A stretch of DNA of 22,345 nucleotides from Thalassolituus sp034111725 (GCF_034111725.1 NZ_JAWUWR010000058.1:1-22345), one strand, 5' to 3'; shown: positions 6,622 through 14,642, counted from the first letter of the stretch. The notes: generated by a model from the sequence alone, not told the origin. Made by a program: numbers and translations.

Positions 6622-8934
6622 ATGAAGAAAGGAATTCTCGCCTTTTTAGCGGTTTCGCTGCTGTTACTGAGCGGCTGCAAAAATGAATATAGCGGAAATG
6701 TCGGCGGAGCCTCAAACGGCGGTGACGGCAGTCTACCGGGCATATTTAATGAAGAGGGCAAACGCCAATACGATACCCAATGCGCTTCGTGTCACGGCGT
6801 TGATGGCAATGGTACTTCTATTGGGAGTCCCCTCGTGGCTTGTGCCACCTGCACCAGCGTTGAGGTACTGGCCGACGAAATCACTCGCACCATGCCGATC
6901 TCAAAAACTGAACAATGCGTTGATCAGTGCGCTACCGATACTGCCGAATACATACTCTACGCATTCAATGGTTCCAATCTTTCCGCTGCGGCAACAGCGT
7001 TAAACGGTGTTACCAACGAAGATGCTGTACTGACACTGCGTAAAGCGACCTTGCAACTTGCCGGTCGCCTACCCACAACAACTGAAACCAGTGCAGTGCA
7101 AAGCGAAGGCGATAGTGCCTTATCCAGTGTGCTCGATGTATTAATGAACGAACCGGTATTCTATGAACGATTAATGGAGTTCTTTAACGAGCAACTCCTT
7201 ACCGACAAATATCTAAGTTCGAATTTGTACGAGGGCGGCATCAACCTACTCGACAATGATGATTACCCTAATCGTAAGTGGTACGAAACCGCTTACCCTG
7301 GCGATGAATTAAGCTCAATACGCAGCTGTGTTCGCACCATTACCAATGACGCAGTATCTCGCGCGCCACTTGAACTGATTCGTTATGCGGCTATGAGCGA
7401 CCTTTCGCATACTCTCTACGTGAATGCCGATTACATGATGGTTAACTGGTACAGCCAACAAGTGTACGACGCTGAACTGCTCGATCCAGCAGTAACGTTT
7501 GCGCAAACCACCGATCCTGTATGCGACGAAAACGATGTCCAGCTTTACTATGATCCTACCGATTTTAAACCTGCACGCATTACCCGCGCACTTGAGCACG
7601 AAACGGGCGGGGTTCCGCATGCAGGCGCACTCACATCGCCCATGTTCTTAAATCGGTATCCAACTACGCTAACCAACCGTAATCGCCACCGCTCGCGCAT
7701 AGTGTTCGATTACTTTATGGACACCGATATCTTGCAAATTGAGGGTGACCGCCCCGGCGATGGTACCGGTAACGGTTCAGCCAATCCAACATTACTGGAT
7801 CCAGCCTGCTATGCCTGCCATCAGGTGATGGATCCTGTCGCTACCGCCTTCCAGCATTGGACCGATCGCGGCCAATACATAGTCACGGGCAGTACCTCCT
7901 CAAACCAATGGGATAGCTCAGACATTGAGCCCGCCGGTTTAAACGGTAAAACCATTCCGCTTTCTGGAGCCGACGGTTACTTCCGCAACATGTTGCAGTG
8001 GCTGGGCACTCAAATTAGTAACGATCCGCGCTATGTACGCGCCACTGTGCGTACGCTTTATACTGGCTTGATTGGTAGTGATCCACTACTAGCCCCCGGC
8101 GAAGATGCATCAGAAGACGAACAGCTTGCCTACACCAGCCAACGCACCATATTAAACGCCATCGGCCAAGCAATGGTGGCCGACGGTTGGCGCATTAAAA
8201 CGGCAGTTAAAGGCATTATTTTAAGCTCTTACTACCGAGCAATTGCCATCGACGAAGCAAAACTTATCGTCACGGATCACATTGGTTCAAGCCAGTTCCT
8301 TAGCCCAGAGCAAGTACAACGAAAACTCAATGCAACTCTCGGTTTCGGCTGGGATGAATTCAGATCCGAAGACAATCGTATTATGTACGGAGGCATGGAC
8401 TCAGACTCCATCACGGAACGCATTACCGAACCAAGCGGCCTTGTTATTGCCATTCAAGACCGCATGGCGAGCGAAATGGCCTGTCGCGCAGCCGCACTCG
8501 ATTTCACTCGCAGTGTCGATAAGCGCAAGCTGTTCGTCGACGTCGAAACCAGCACGGACCCTCGCAATGACGAGGGTGTTATATTAACCGCGCAGGTGGC
8601 CCGAATTAAAAGCAACATCGCCTACCTCCACTGGGTATTAATTGGTGAAGAAGTGGCAACCGACTCTGCAGAAGTACAAGCAACTTACGATTTATTCTCG
8701 GCAGTGCTTAGTGAAGGCCAAGAAATGCTTGAAAATAAAGATGCCTACGACCCGCGCCCTTCAACCTACCTTGAATGGGAATGCCGTGCGCGTTGGTACC
8801 GCGACAAAGACGGCCGGACGGATGGCGATTTACCTGAAGAAGACCGAATCGAACAAGACAGCAATTACGTTATCCGCGCATGGATTGCGGTAATCGCCTA
8901 TTTATTATCCGACTATCGCTTTGTGTACGAATAA
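6622..8934 (+). CDS. c-type cytochrome lipoprotein (planctomycete-cytochrome/DUF1588-like)
   Basis: A 770-residue exported lipoprotein; lipobox LLSGC with Cys19. Residues 50-92 form a small c-type cytochrome domain: haem motif CASCH at 54-58 and a likely Met ligand at 91 (TMP). The middle (RKATLQLAGRLPTTTE..., then NEPVFYERLMEFFNEQLL) resembles DUF1549-type proteins. Residues ~330-410 (ETGGVPHAGALTSPMFLNR) resemble DUF1588, with a second haem motif CYACH at 396-400. The region near 514-535 (ADGWRIKTAVKGIILSSYYR) is DUF1585-like. Such multi-domain cytochromes are known from planctomycetes and also occur beside DUF1501 genes, as here. GAGG lies 8 nt before ATG 6622. It is the first gene of a six-gene co-directional operon. 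Substrate and electron partner are unknown. Confidence 0.8.
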   Translation: MKKGILAFLAVSLLLLSGCKNEYSGNVGGASNGGDGSLPGIFNEEGKRQYDTQCASCHGVDGNGTSIGSPLVACATCTSVEVLADEITRTMPISKTEQCVDQCATDTAEYILYAFNGSNLSAAATALNGVTNEDAVLTLRKATLQLAGRLPTTTETSAVQSEGDSALSSVLDVLMNEPVFYERLMEFFNEQLLTDKYLSSNLYEGGINLLDNDDYPNRKWYETAYPGDELSSIRSCVRTITNDAVSRAPLELIRYAAMSDLSHTLYVNADYMMVNWYSQQVYDAELLDPAVTFAQTTDPVCDENDVQLYYDPTDFKPARITRALEHETGGVPHAGALTSPMFLNRYPTTLTNRNRHRSRIVFDYFMDTDILQIEGDRPGDGTGNGSANPTLLDPACYACHQVMDPVATAFQHWTDRGQYIVTGSTSSNQWDSSDIEPAGLNGKTIPLSGADGYFRNMLQWLGTQISNDPRYVRATVRTLYTGLIGSDPLLAPGEDASEDEQLAYTSQRTILNAIGQAMVADGWRIKTAVKGIILSSYYRAIAIDEAKLIVTDHIGSSQFLSPEQVQRKLNATLGFGWDEFRSEDNRIMYGGMDSDSITERITEPSGLVIAIQDRMASEMACRAAALDFTRSVDKRKLFVDVETSTDPRNDEGVILTAQVARIKSNIAYLHWVLIGEEVATDSAEVQATYDLFSAVLSEGQEMLENKDAYDPRPSTYLEWECRARWYRDKDGRTDGDLPEEDRIEQDSNYVIRAWIAVIAYLLSDYRFVYE

Positions 8935-8944
8935 GGAGCATGCC

Positions 8945-10306
8945 ATGAAACGCCGTAACTTTTTGCAATTGATGGCTGCTACTGGAATGACGGCACACAT
9001 GCCGTTATGGTCGCCCAAAGCACATGCTGCCACTGCACTCGATAAATACCTCGTCGTGGTTAACGCCAGCGGCGGTTGGGACCCAACATCACTATGCGAC
9101 CCCAAAGGTCTGAACCAAGCTTACCCAGATCAATCCGACCGCCACGAGGGCTCAACGAACTCAGTGGCAATCGATCCGACCAAACAAATTGGCGATATTC
9201 GCTGGAGTGCCGTACCGGAAACGGCATCCAATAACGTCGATGTTCTTACTCGAATTACCGAACAATTTGATGGTTTTTTCACCACTTATGCCAACCGCAT
9301 GACAGTGATTAATGGCATAGATACGGGCACCAATAACCACGACTCAGGCAACCGCGCTATCTGGTCAGGCAACTTAGATGCAGGTTACCCAAGTATATCG
9401 GCTTATTACGCAGCAACGGTGGCACCAAACCTACCGATGGCGTTTATTAGTAATGGCGGTTATGACTTTACCGATTCATTAGTGCCTCGTGCTCGCGCCA
9501 GTAATGCCGACTTTATTGATCAGCTTGCTGATCCGAATAAGTATTACAATGACATCGGCTTTTTGTATCGCGACAGCACCCGCACAATCAATCAATACGA
9601 TCGTGTAAAAGAAGCTCGCGCAGCACGTTTAGCGCGACAAATAGAAAATGAAACCTTACCCCTACGGCGTAAGCAGTTAAGCCAATTATTTGGAATTCGA
9701 AGCGAAGAAAGTAATCTTGGCGAACTCAGTGTGCATTTAGACGATATCAAGGCCAATGTCATACCTGATGAAAACTGGCACGAAAATCGTTCTGATAGTT
9801 TAAAAAACCAAGCACAAGTCGTTGTTGCTGCGTTTAAAAGTAATTTAGCTGCTAGCGCTAATTTAAACATTGGCGGTTTTGATACCCATGGTAATCACGA
9901 TTCCAGCGCTTATCCGCAATTAGGTGATTTACTGGAAGGCGTACATTATTTAATGGCGGCGTTAGAGTTTGCTGGTATTGCCAATAAAACAACCGTCATT
10001 ATTGGCTCTGATTTTGGTCGCACTCCATACTACAATTCAGGCAACGGTAAAGATCATTGGCCAGTAACCAGCATGATGGTTATTCACCCGACGGCCACTG
10101 GCGGACGTGTATTTGGTGCATCAACCAGTGACTTTAATTCTCAAACCATTAATCTACAAACCGGTATTGCAGGTACAGGGGCAAATGATCTTATCTTGAC
10201 GCCAGAACACGTGAACTACTCCCTGCGTACCTTACTTGGAGTTAATAACAATGTTCTGGCCGAGAGCTATCCCTTAGCGAGCGATGCATTCAATATTTTT
10301 GCGTAA
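8945..10306 (+). CDS. Tat-exported DUF1501 protein
   Basis: A 453-residue DUF1501 protein (alkaline-phosphatase-like fold, function unknown). The N-terminus MKRRNFLQLMAATG is a twin-arginine signal with cleavage near AHA28, implying export after cytoplasmic folding or cofactor loading. Family motifs are DTHGNHD from residue 313, SDFGRTPYYN from 355 and GKDHWP from 368, supplying the Asp/His residues that could bind metal. I chose ATG 8945 because AAGGAG lies 6 nt upstream at 8933-8938; a longer frame starting at 8921 has no such site. It begins 10 nt after the cytochrome stop. DUF1501 proteins usually pair with large secreted DUF partners, consistent with the two acting together in the envelope. 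Confidence 0.88.
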   Translation: MKRRNFLQLMAATGMTAHMPLWSPKAHAATALDKYLVVVNASGGWDPTSLCDPKGLNQAYPDQSDRHEGSTNSVAIDPTKQIGDIRWSAVPETASNNVDVLTRITEQFDGFFTTYANRMTVINGIDTGTNNHDSGNRAIWSGNLDAGYPSISAYYAATVAPNLPMAFISNGGYDFTDSLVPRARASNADFIDQLADPNKYYNDIGFLYRDSTRTINQYDRVKEARAARLARQIENETLPLRRKQLSQLFGIRSEESNLGELSVHLDDIKANVIPDENWHENRSDSLKNQAQVVVAAFKSNLAASANLNIGGFDTHGNHDSSAYPQLGDLLEGVHYLMAALEFAGIANKTTVIIGSDFGRTPYYNSGNGKDHWPVTSMMVIHPTATGGRVFGASTSDFNSQTINLQTGIAGTGANDLILTPEHVNYSLRTLLGVNNNVLAESYPLASDAFNIFA

Positions 10307-10316
10307 GGAATGAGAC

Positions 10317-10814
10317 ATGCGTATTGGTGTACTTTTTAGTTTATTGTTGCTGAGCTTTGCAAGCTTCGCTGGCGCGGAAACCAAACAACCGGCACCCGCT
10401 TTTACTTTGCCTAAGCTTGTAGGTGAAGGTACTTATAGTTTGAGTCAATTTCGCGGCCAAGTGGTGTATCTCGACTTTTGGGCGTCGTGGTGTGGCCCTT
10501 GTCGCAAATCACTTCCTCTATTAAATGAGTTGCGCGGCGAACTGCATAAACAAGGATTCGAAGTATTGGCTATTAACTTAGATGAAGATAAAGCCAGTGG
10601 CTTAGATTTTTTAAAGGAAGTGCCTGTATCCTATCCAACACTCCACGATGCCAATGGCACTACGCCGAATGCCTACGGCTTACGTGGTATGCCGACATCC
10701 TATTTGATCGACCGCAACGGAATCATGCGCGCCGTACACATGGGGTTCAAACCTTCTGACATGACCGAAATTCGCACCCAAGTAATGCAGTTGTTAAACG
10801 AGAAAGCTCGATGA
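10317..10814 (+). CDS. TlpA/ResA-like periplasmic thioredoxin
   Basis: A 165-residue thiol-disulfide oxidoreductase. The signal peptide ends near residue 20 (SFAGA). The thioredoxin fold carries FWASWCGPCRK with Cys59 and Cys62, and the cis-proline loop GMPT at 124-127. The TlpA/ResA class reduces specific envelope thiols, such as apocytochrome c cysteines, rather than acting as a general oxidase. Ribosome site AAGGA lies ahead of ATG 10317. It begins 10 nt after the DUF1501 stop, and its TGA overlaps the next ATG (ATGA). Likely clients in this operon are the CxxCH cytochrome and the Cys-tailed DUF4266 lipoprotein; this is inference from position. Confidence 0.9.
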   Translation: MRIGVLFSLLLLSFASFAGAETKQPAPAFTLPKLVGEGTYSLSQFRGQVVYLDFWASWCGPCRKSLPLLNELRGELHKQGFEVLAINLDEDKASGLDFLKEVPVSYPTLHDANGTTPNAYGLRGMPTSYLIDRNGIMRAVHMGFKPSDMTEIRTQVMQLLNEKAR

Positions 10815-11020
10815 AACGTGTTTTTTTCTTGATGATTTTGGTTTTGGGCGTTGCCGCTTGCAGTAACGTGCAACCGTGGGAACGCGGCTATTTGGCCAGA
10901 GATATAATGGCATGGGATATTGATGGGCAAAAAGCCGCCTTCGATCGCCATATTAATTTTAGTAAAGAAGGTTCATCAGGTGGTGGTCAGGCTGTAGGAG
11001 GCGGATGCGGATGCAATTAA
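10811..11020 (+). CDS. DUF4266 mini-lipoprotein with Gly/Cys tail
   Basis: A 69-residue protein; signal peptide with lipobox VAAC (lipidated Cys17), leaving a mature protein of about 53 residues. PWERGYLARDIMAWD (22-36) is the conserved DUF4266 core. The tail is glycine-rich and ends GGGCGCN with Cys66 and Cys68. I recall the same kind of CGC ending in other DUF4266 members. Two cysteines so close could be a thiol pair, a metal site or a modification site. The ATG overlaps the thioredoxin stop by 4 nt, so translation is probably coupled. It is followed in the same reading frame by the DUF3570 gene after a single TAA. Function is not established. Confidence 0.85.
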   Translation: MKRVFFLMILVLGVAACSNVQPWERGYLARDIMAWDIDGQKAAFDRHINFSKEGSSGGGQAVGGGCGCN

Positions 11021-11038
11021 TTGCCGTACAGATTCTCT

Positions 11039-12214
11039 ATGACATCAAATAGAAAAAATGTTTTAGCCGCCCTGGCTGCCGCTGCCGCAATGCCTATCAG
11101 CACGAATAGCAACAGCTTAGCAGCCCCGCAAGAAAGTAAAATTGGTTATCGTTATAGCCAATACCAAGAAGCCGACGCTCCGCGTGAGCGTACATTTACC
11201 CCAACAATAGAACGCTATCAAATAGACGTTCATCAATTGCATTATGGCCGCCCAATAACCGGTAACTGGTATATTAATACCGATTTACAATACGAAACCC
11301 TAACCGGTGCTTCGCCACTGCAAACCTACGAAAATACCGATGGTAATAGCGTGCTGTTAATGACAGGCGCGAGTATTGATGAACAGCGCACCGACCTGCG
11401 CGTTGCCCCTACCCGCTACTTCAGCCAAGGCAGCATTGGTGGCAGTATTGCCTACTCAACCGAAGATGATTACCAGTCCATCGCGTTAGGTCTTGAAGGT
11501 CAGTTAGAGCTAGCAGATCAACTAACAACACTTCACGGCTCAATTAGCGTATCTAACGATACACTATCGCCAACGGATGCTTATTTATCCAGTATTCGCC
11601 AAGATGCTGATGGCAACGACAAACGCACTATTTCTATTTATGAAGGTATCTCGCGAGTATTAACAAAAACCAGCGTCATGCAAGCTGGTATTGGCTATAC
11701 ACATCAAAGCGGCTATTTATCAGATCCCTATAAATTTGAAGACAGGCGACCGGGGCAACGCGATCAAGTAACGCTTGATGGGCGCTACCGCTTATATTTT
11801 AACGTCGGTGACGGGGCCGCCTTGCACCTAGATTATCGCTACTACACCGACGATTGGGGCATACGTTCGCATACAATTACTACCCGCTGGGCGCAAAGTT
11901 GGAAAGCCAATCAATGGACGTTCAACCTAATCCCAAGCCTGCGCTACTATCGCCAAACGGCTGCTAGTTTTTATCGGCTGGAGCAAAATCCACCAGACAA
12001 TGAATTAAGTTCATCCGACGCCCGTTTATCAACGTTTGGGGCCCTTACTTATGGTATCGAAGGCCAAGTTAAATGGCAGCGCTGGTTAGTAAGCTTAGAT
12101 ATTCAGCAATATGACTCCGCTGAAAACTTGGCACTTATCCAAACCAGTTCTACCGAAACTCCGGCTTTAGTCGATTACCAAGTTGTAAGTCTGGGTATTG
12201 AATACCGGTATTAA
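11039..12214 (+). CDS. DUF3570 outer-membrane beta-barrel, candidate flavinylated protein
   Basis: 391 residues from ATG 11039. The N-terminus MTSNRKNVLAALAAAAAMP is a signal peptide with cleavage near SLA-AP. The remainder alternates polar and hydrophobic residues as beta strands do and ends in SLGIEYRY, an aromatic outer-membrane insertion signal. DUF3570 is a barrel family of unknown function that I associate with ApbE and DUF4266 genes. Residues 86-92 are ETLTGAS (nt 11294-11314), close to the ApbE target D-x-x-[ST]-G-A-[ST]; a second LLMTGAS lies at 106-112. The frame is open to a TTG at 11021, directly after the DUF4266 TAA, but ATG 11039 gives a better signal peptide. Neither start has a well-placed ribosome site. 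The apbE gene overlaps its 3' end. Confidence 0.85.
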   Translation: MTSNRKNVLAALAAAAAMPISTNSNSLAAPQESKIGYRYSQYQEADAPRERTFTPTIERYQIDVHQLHYGRPITGNWYINTDLQYETLTGASPLQTYENTDGNSVLLMTGASIDEQRTDLRVAPTRYFSQGSIGGSIAYSTEDDYQSIALGLEGQLELADQLTTLHGSISVSNDTLSPTDAYLSSIRQDADGNDKRTISIYEGISRVLTKTSVMQAGIGYTHQSGYLSDPYKFEDRRPGQRDQVTLDGRYRLYFNVGDGAALHLDYRYYTDDWGIRSHTITTRWAQSWKANQWTFNLIPSLRYYRQTAASFYRLEQNPPDNELSSSDARLSTFGALTYGIEGQVKWQRWLVSLDIQQYDSAENLALIQTSSTETPALVDYQVVSLGIEYRY

Positions 12215-13112
12215 TTTGCAATTACTTCGTCACAAATTTACGGCTATGGCATCACCCTGCGAGGTGATGTTGCCGTATATCGACTCAAATAAAGAAAATA
12301 CACTAAAAATAGCACTAGCCGCAGAACAAGAAGTTCGCCGCATCGAAACTAAGTACAGTCGCTTTCTTCCCGACAGTATTCTTAGCAAAATAAACAATAG
12401 CGGTAGCCGTCAAACTACCATCGACTCAGAAACTCACTACTTATTAAATTATTCGTCCGTTGCATTCGAGTTAAGCGATGGTCTGTTTGATATCACCGCA
12501 GGGGTATTGTCAAAACTGTGGGATTTCCGCAATGGCATTATCCCATCGCCTGACGTTCTAACGACAAATCTTGCATATGTTGGCTTTCAACATATTCGAT
12601 TTAATTCGAATAGCATTATTCTTCCCGCAGGCATGTCGTTAGATTTTGGAGGTATTGGTAAGGAATACGCTGTCGACTGCGCCGCAGCAATCTGCAAATC
12701 TGCGGGAATAACGCACGGCATTATTGACCTCGGTGGCGACCTACACGTTATTGGGCCGCAACCCGACAACCGCCCTTGGAAAGTCGGTGTGCGTAATCCT
12801 CGCGCACCTGAAAATGCCATTGCGGAGCTAGCGATAACGCAAGGCGGCTTATCCACTAGCGGCGACTACGAACGCTATTTTGAACACTCAGGTAAGCGTT
12901 ACTGCCACTTACTGTTACCGAAAACCGGAATGCCAGTGTCGTACTGGGCTTCTATTTCTGTTGTTGCCCCGAGTTGTTTATTAGCCGGAACCTTGTCAAC
13001 GATTGCCATGTTGAAGCAAAGCGATGCTAGGATGTGGTTGGATGAACAAGAAATTCAGTACCTTGGCATTCACCCCGACCTTACAATGATTGAACGTAAC
13101 ACTGGCGGATAA
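12198..13112 (+). CDS. apbE: FAD:protein FMN transferase (ApbE family), without signal peptide
   Basis: Transfers FMN from FAD to Ser/Thr of target proteins through a phosphoester bond. 304 residues from TTG 12198, which overlaps the DUF3570 gene by 17 nt; TTG 12216 is the alternative. ATG 12246 would cut the conserved FTAMASPCEV segment (family: F-x-A-M-G-T). Motifs are DFGGIGKEYAVD (149-160), IIDLGGDLHVIG (175-186), WKVGVRNPR (194-202), STSGDYERYF (219-228) and the C-terminal metal region LLAGTLSTIAML. There the usual Asp is Gly264, while Thr268 is kept. Most ApbE proteins of Gram-negative bacteria are lipidated or exported; no signal is visible here. Last gene of the operon; its likely target is the DUF3570 barrel. 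Confidence 0.9.
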   Translation: MNTGINLQLLRHKFTAMASPCEVMLPYIDSNKENTLKIALAAEQEVRRIETKYSRFLPDSILSKINNSGSRQTTIDSETHYLLNYSSVAFELSDGLFDITAGVLSKLWDFRNGIIPSPDVLTTNLAYVGFQHIRFNSNSIILPAGMSLDFGGIGKEYAVDCAAAICKSAGITHGIIDLGGDLHVIGPQPDNRPWKVGVRNPRAPENAIAELAITQGGLSTSGDYERYFEHSGKRYCHLLLPKTGMPVSYWASISVVAPSCLLAGTLSTIAMLKQSDARMWLDEQEIQYLGIHPDLTMIERNTGG

Positions 13113-13229
13113 ATTTTGTCCCGCAGTTAAAGTGTTCTAATCTACTGAAAAGTTAACTTAATAAAAAACGCTAACGAAGTTTCGACCACCAAATCGCACT
13201 GACTCGGTCGAGATAGAGAAGGATTCGAG

Positions 13230-14072
13230 ATGACCACGCTGAAACACACTAACACTGTATTTATAACAGGCTGCTCTACCGGCATAGGACGGGCGTTAGC
13301 TTTAGCTTGCCTTGAACGCGGCGACCTCGTTTTTGCCACTGCCCGTAAAATAGAATCATTAAACGACATTGAGCACGAGCGGCTGGTACCGATTGCCCTA
13401 GACGTCAACGACGATGCCGCAATAGCAAAAGCAATGGCTATTGTTACTGAGCGTGTGCACCACATAGATTTACTAGTAAACAACGCTGGTTATGCGGCGA
13501 TGGGGCCAGTCTTAGAACTATCCCACGATAAACTTCTTGCCCAATTTGAAACCAATGTCTTTGCGCCTCTTGCAGTTACTCGTGCCGCACTCCCACTATT
13601 GAGAGCGGCCAACGGTTCTCAAGTTGTGAATATTGGTTCTGTTTCGGGCATATTGACTACGCCATTTTCCGGGGCTTACTGTGCAACTAAGGCGGCGCTA
13701 CACTCTCTTTCTGACGCTATGCGCATGGAATTAGCACCATTTAAAATTCGAGTTATCACGGTACAGCCCGGTGCTATTCAATCGAGTTTTGGCGACAACT
13801 CATTAGCAAGTGTATCAGGACTGATTGCCGAAGATTCTTTATACGAACCAGTGAAAGCAGATATTGAAGCGCGTGCTATGGCTTCTCAGCAACACCCCAC
13901 CACAGCTGCTGATTTTTGCGCTACCTTACTCAGCATATTAAAAGACAATCCAGGAGCCGTTGTTCGCATTGGTAATGGCAGTATGGCCTTGCCTTTAATA
14001 CGACGCTTGTTACCCATCAGCTGGTTAGATGCGATTTTAAGTAAGAAATTTGGCCTAAAGAAACTGCGCTAA
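13230..14072 (+). CDS. Short-chain dehydrogenase/reductase
   Basis: A 280-residue classical SDR oxidoreductase using NAD(P). The nucleotide-binding motif TGCSTGIG is at 14-21, then LDVNDD (acidic adenine-ring contact), NNAG, catalytic Ser in IGSVSG, and YCATK as the YxxxK pair; PGAIQS follows. A C-terminal extension of about 40 residues ends basic (KKFGLKKLR). TGCSTGIG resembles the 17-beta-hydroxysteroid dehydrogenase and acyl-dihydroxyacetone-phosphate reductase branch, but substrate cannot be read from sequence. AAGGA precedes ATG 13230. It lies 117 nt after apbE on the same strand; I see no terminator between them, so read-through is possible. Confidence 0.9.
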   Translation: MTTLKHTNTVFITGCSTGIGRALALACLERGDLVFATARKIESLNDIEHERLVPIALDVNDDAAIAKAMAIVTERVHHIDLLVNNAGYAAMGPVLELSHDKLLAQFETNVFAPLAVTRAALPLLRAANGSQVVNIGSVSGILTTPFSGAYCATKAALHSLSDAMRMELAPFKIRVITVQPGAIQSSFGDNSLASVSGLIAEDSLYEPVKADIEARAMASQQHPTTAADFCATLLSILKDNPGAVVRIGNGSMALPLIRRLLPISWLDAILSKKFGLKKLR

Positions 14073-14082
14073 TTAAGCGCAG
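14064..14082 (-). terminator. Weak terminator hairpin after the TorF-like gene
   Basis: CTGCGCT-AATTA-AGCGCAG overlaps the SDR stop codon. On the minus strand it is followed by TTTCTTT, so it could weakly end transcription of the TorF-like gene. On the plus strand no T-tract follows. Confidence 0.4.
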
Positions 14083-14099
14083 CTTGCCGCGAGAAAGGC

Positions 14100-14516
14100 T
14101 TAAAAAGAAAAAGTTCGAGAAATATCAACCTTAGATTCATAACTAGTTAACGCATAAATTTCGTTAAACGCTAATTCATCCGATTCTTTATCACCAAAAT
14201 ATTGGTAATAAACTGCGCCTAAATCAATAGCGATTTGTTCAGACATCGATAATACAATACCTGCATACATATCAACTTCGGCAGTATTATCATTCCCTTC
14301 ACCAAAATCGACATTACTCACCCAAGCACCAACATATACATTGTCGCTAATGGCCCAATCCAGACTCAATTGCAGCGCTGGGTCGCCTTCAGTTTGAGTA
14401 ACACCATTGGCGATGTAATCGCTAAATAACCCAGCGGAAAGAGATAGCTCCGCCTGCGAATATAATGGTAGCGTAAATAAAAATACAGCAAACGTTATTG
14501 ATCTCTGAATACGCAT
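14100..14516 (-). CDS. Short TorF-family-like putative porin
   Basis: 138 residues. A signal peptide ends near YSQA22, then LSLSAGLFSDYIANGVTQTEGDPALQLSLDW and VYVGAWVSNVDFG. These match the N-terminal half of the TorF/TIGR02001 putative porins, which are usually around 220-250 residues. It ends KVDISRTFSF, whose terminal Phe fits an outer-membrane barrel signal. About the middle-to-late part of the usual barrel is missing, suggesting an internal deletion or a naturally small barrel. Bounded by hairpins on both sides, it is probably a single-gene unit. Confidence 0.75.
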   Translation of the reverse strand: MRIQRSITFAVFLFTLPLYSQAELSLSAGLFSDYIANGVTQTEGDPALQLSLDWAISDNVYVGAWVSNVDFGEGNDNTAEVDMYAGIVLSMSEQIAIDLGAVYYQYFGDKESDELAFNEIYALTSYESKVDISRTFSF

Positions 14517-14563
14517 AACGGTTCCCTCTAATGGCTATTGATAACTATTACTATTATCCAGCC

Positions 14564-14595
14564 AAAAAATACAGACAGCGGTTGCTGTCTGTATT
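14564..14595 (-). terminator. Rho-independent terminator of zapE
   Basis: Perfect 12-bp stem: AATACAGACAGC (14568-14579) and GCTGTCTGTATT (14584-14595), loop GGTT on the plus strand. Read on the minus strand it is followed by TTTTTT. It lies 48 nt after the zapE stop. Confidence 0.9.
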
Positions 14596-14642
14596 GTAGG
14601 AGCTTTTTAAATTCTTGGTAAAAATTCTAATACGAAGCGAAG

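Noticed and set aside
7315..7620. 101-codon minus-strand frame inside the cytochrome gene
   Set aside because: Shadow frame opposite a real coding sequence; no ribosome site or domain.
8921..8944. Upstream start for the DUF1501 gene
   Set aside because: It overlaps the cytochrome gene and would put residues before the twin-arginine signal; AAGGAG fits ATG 8945.
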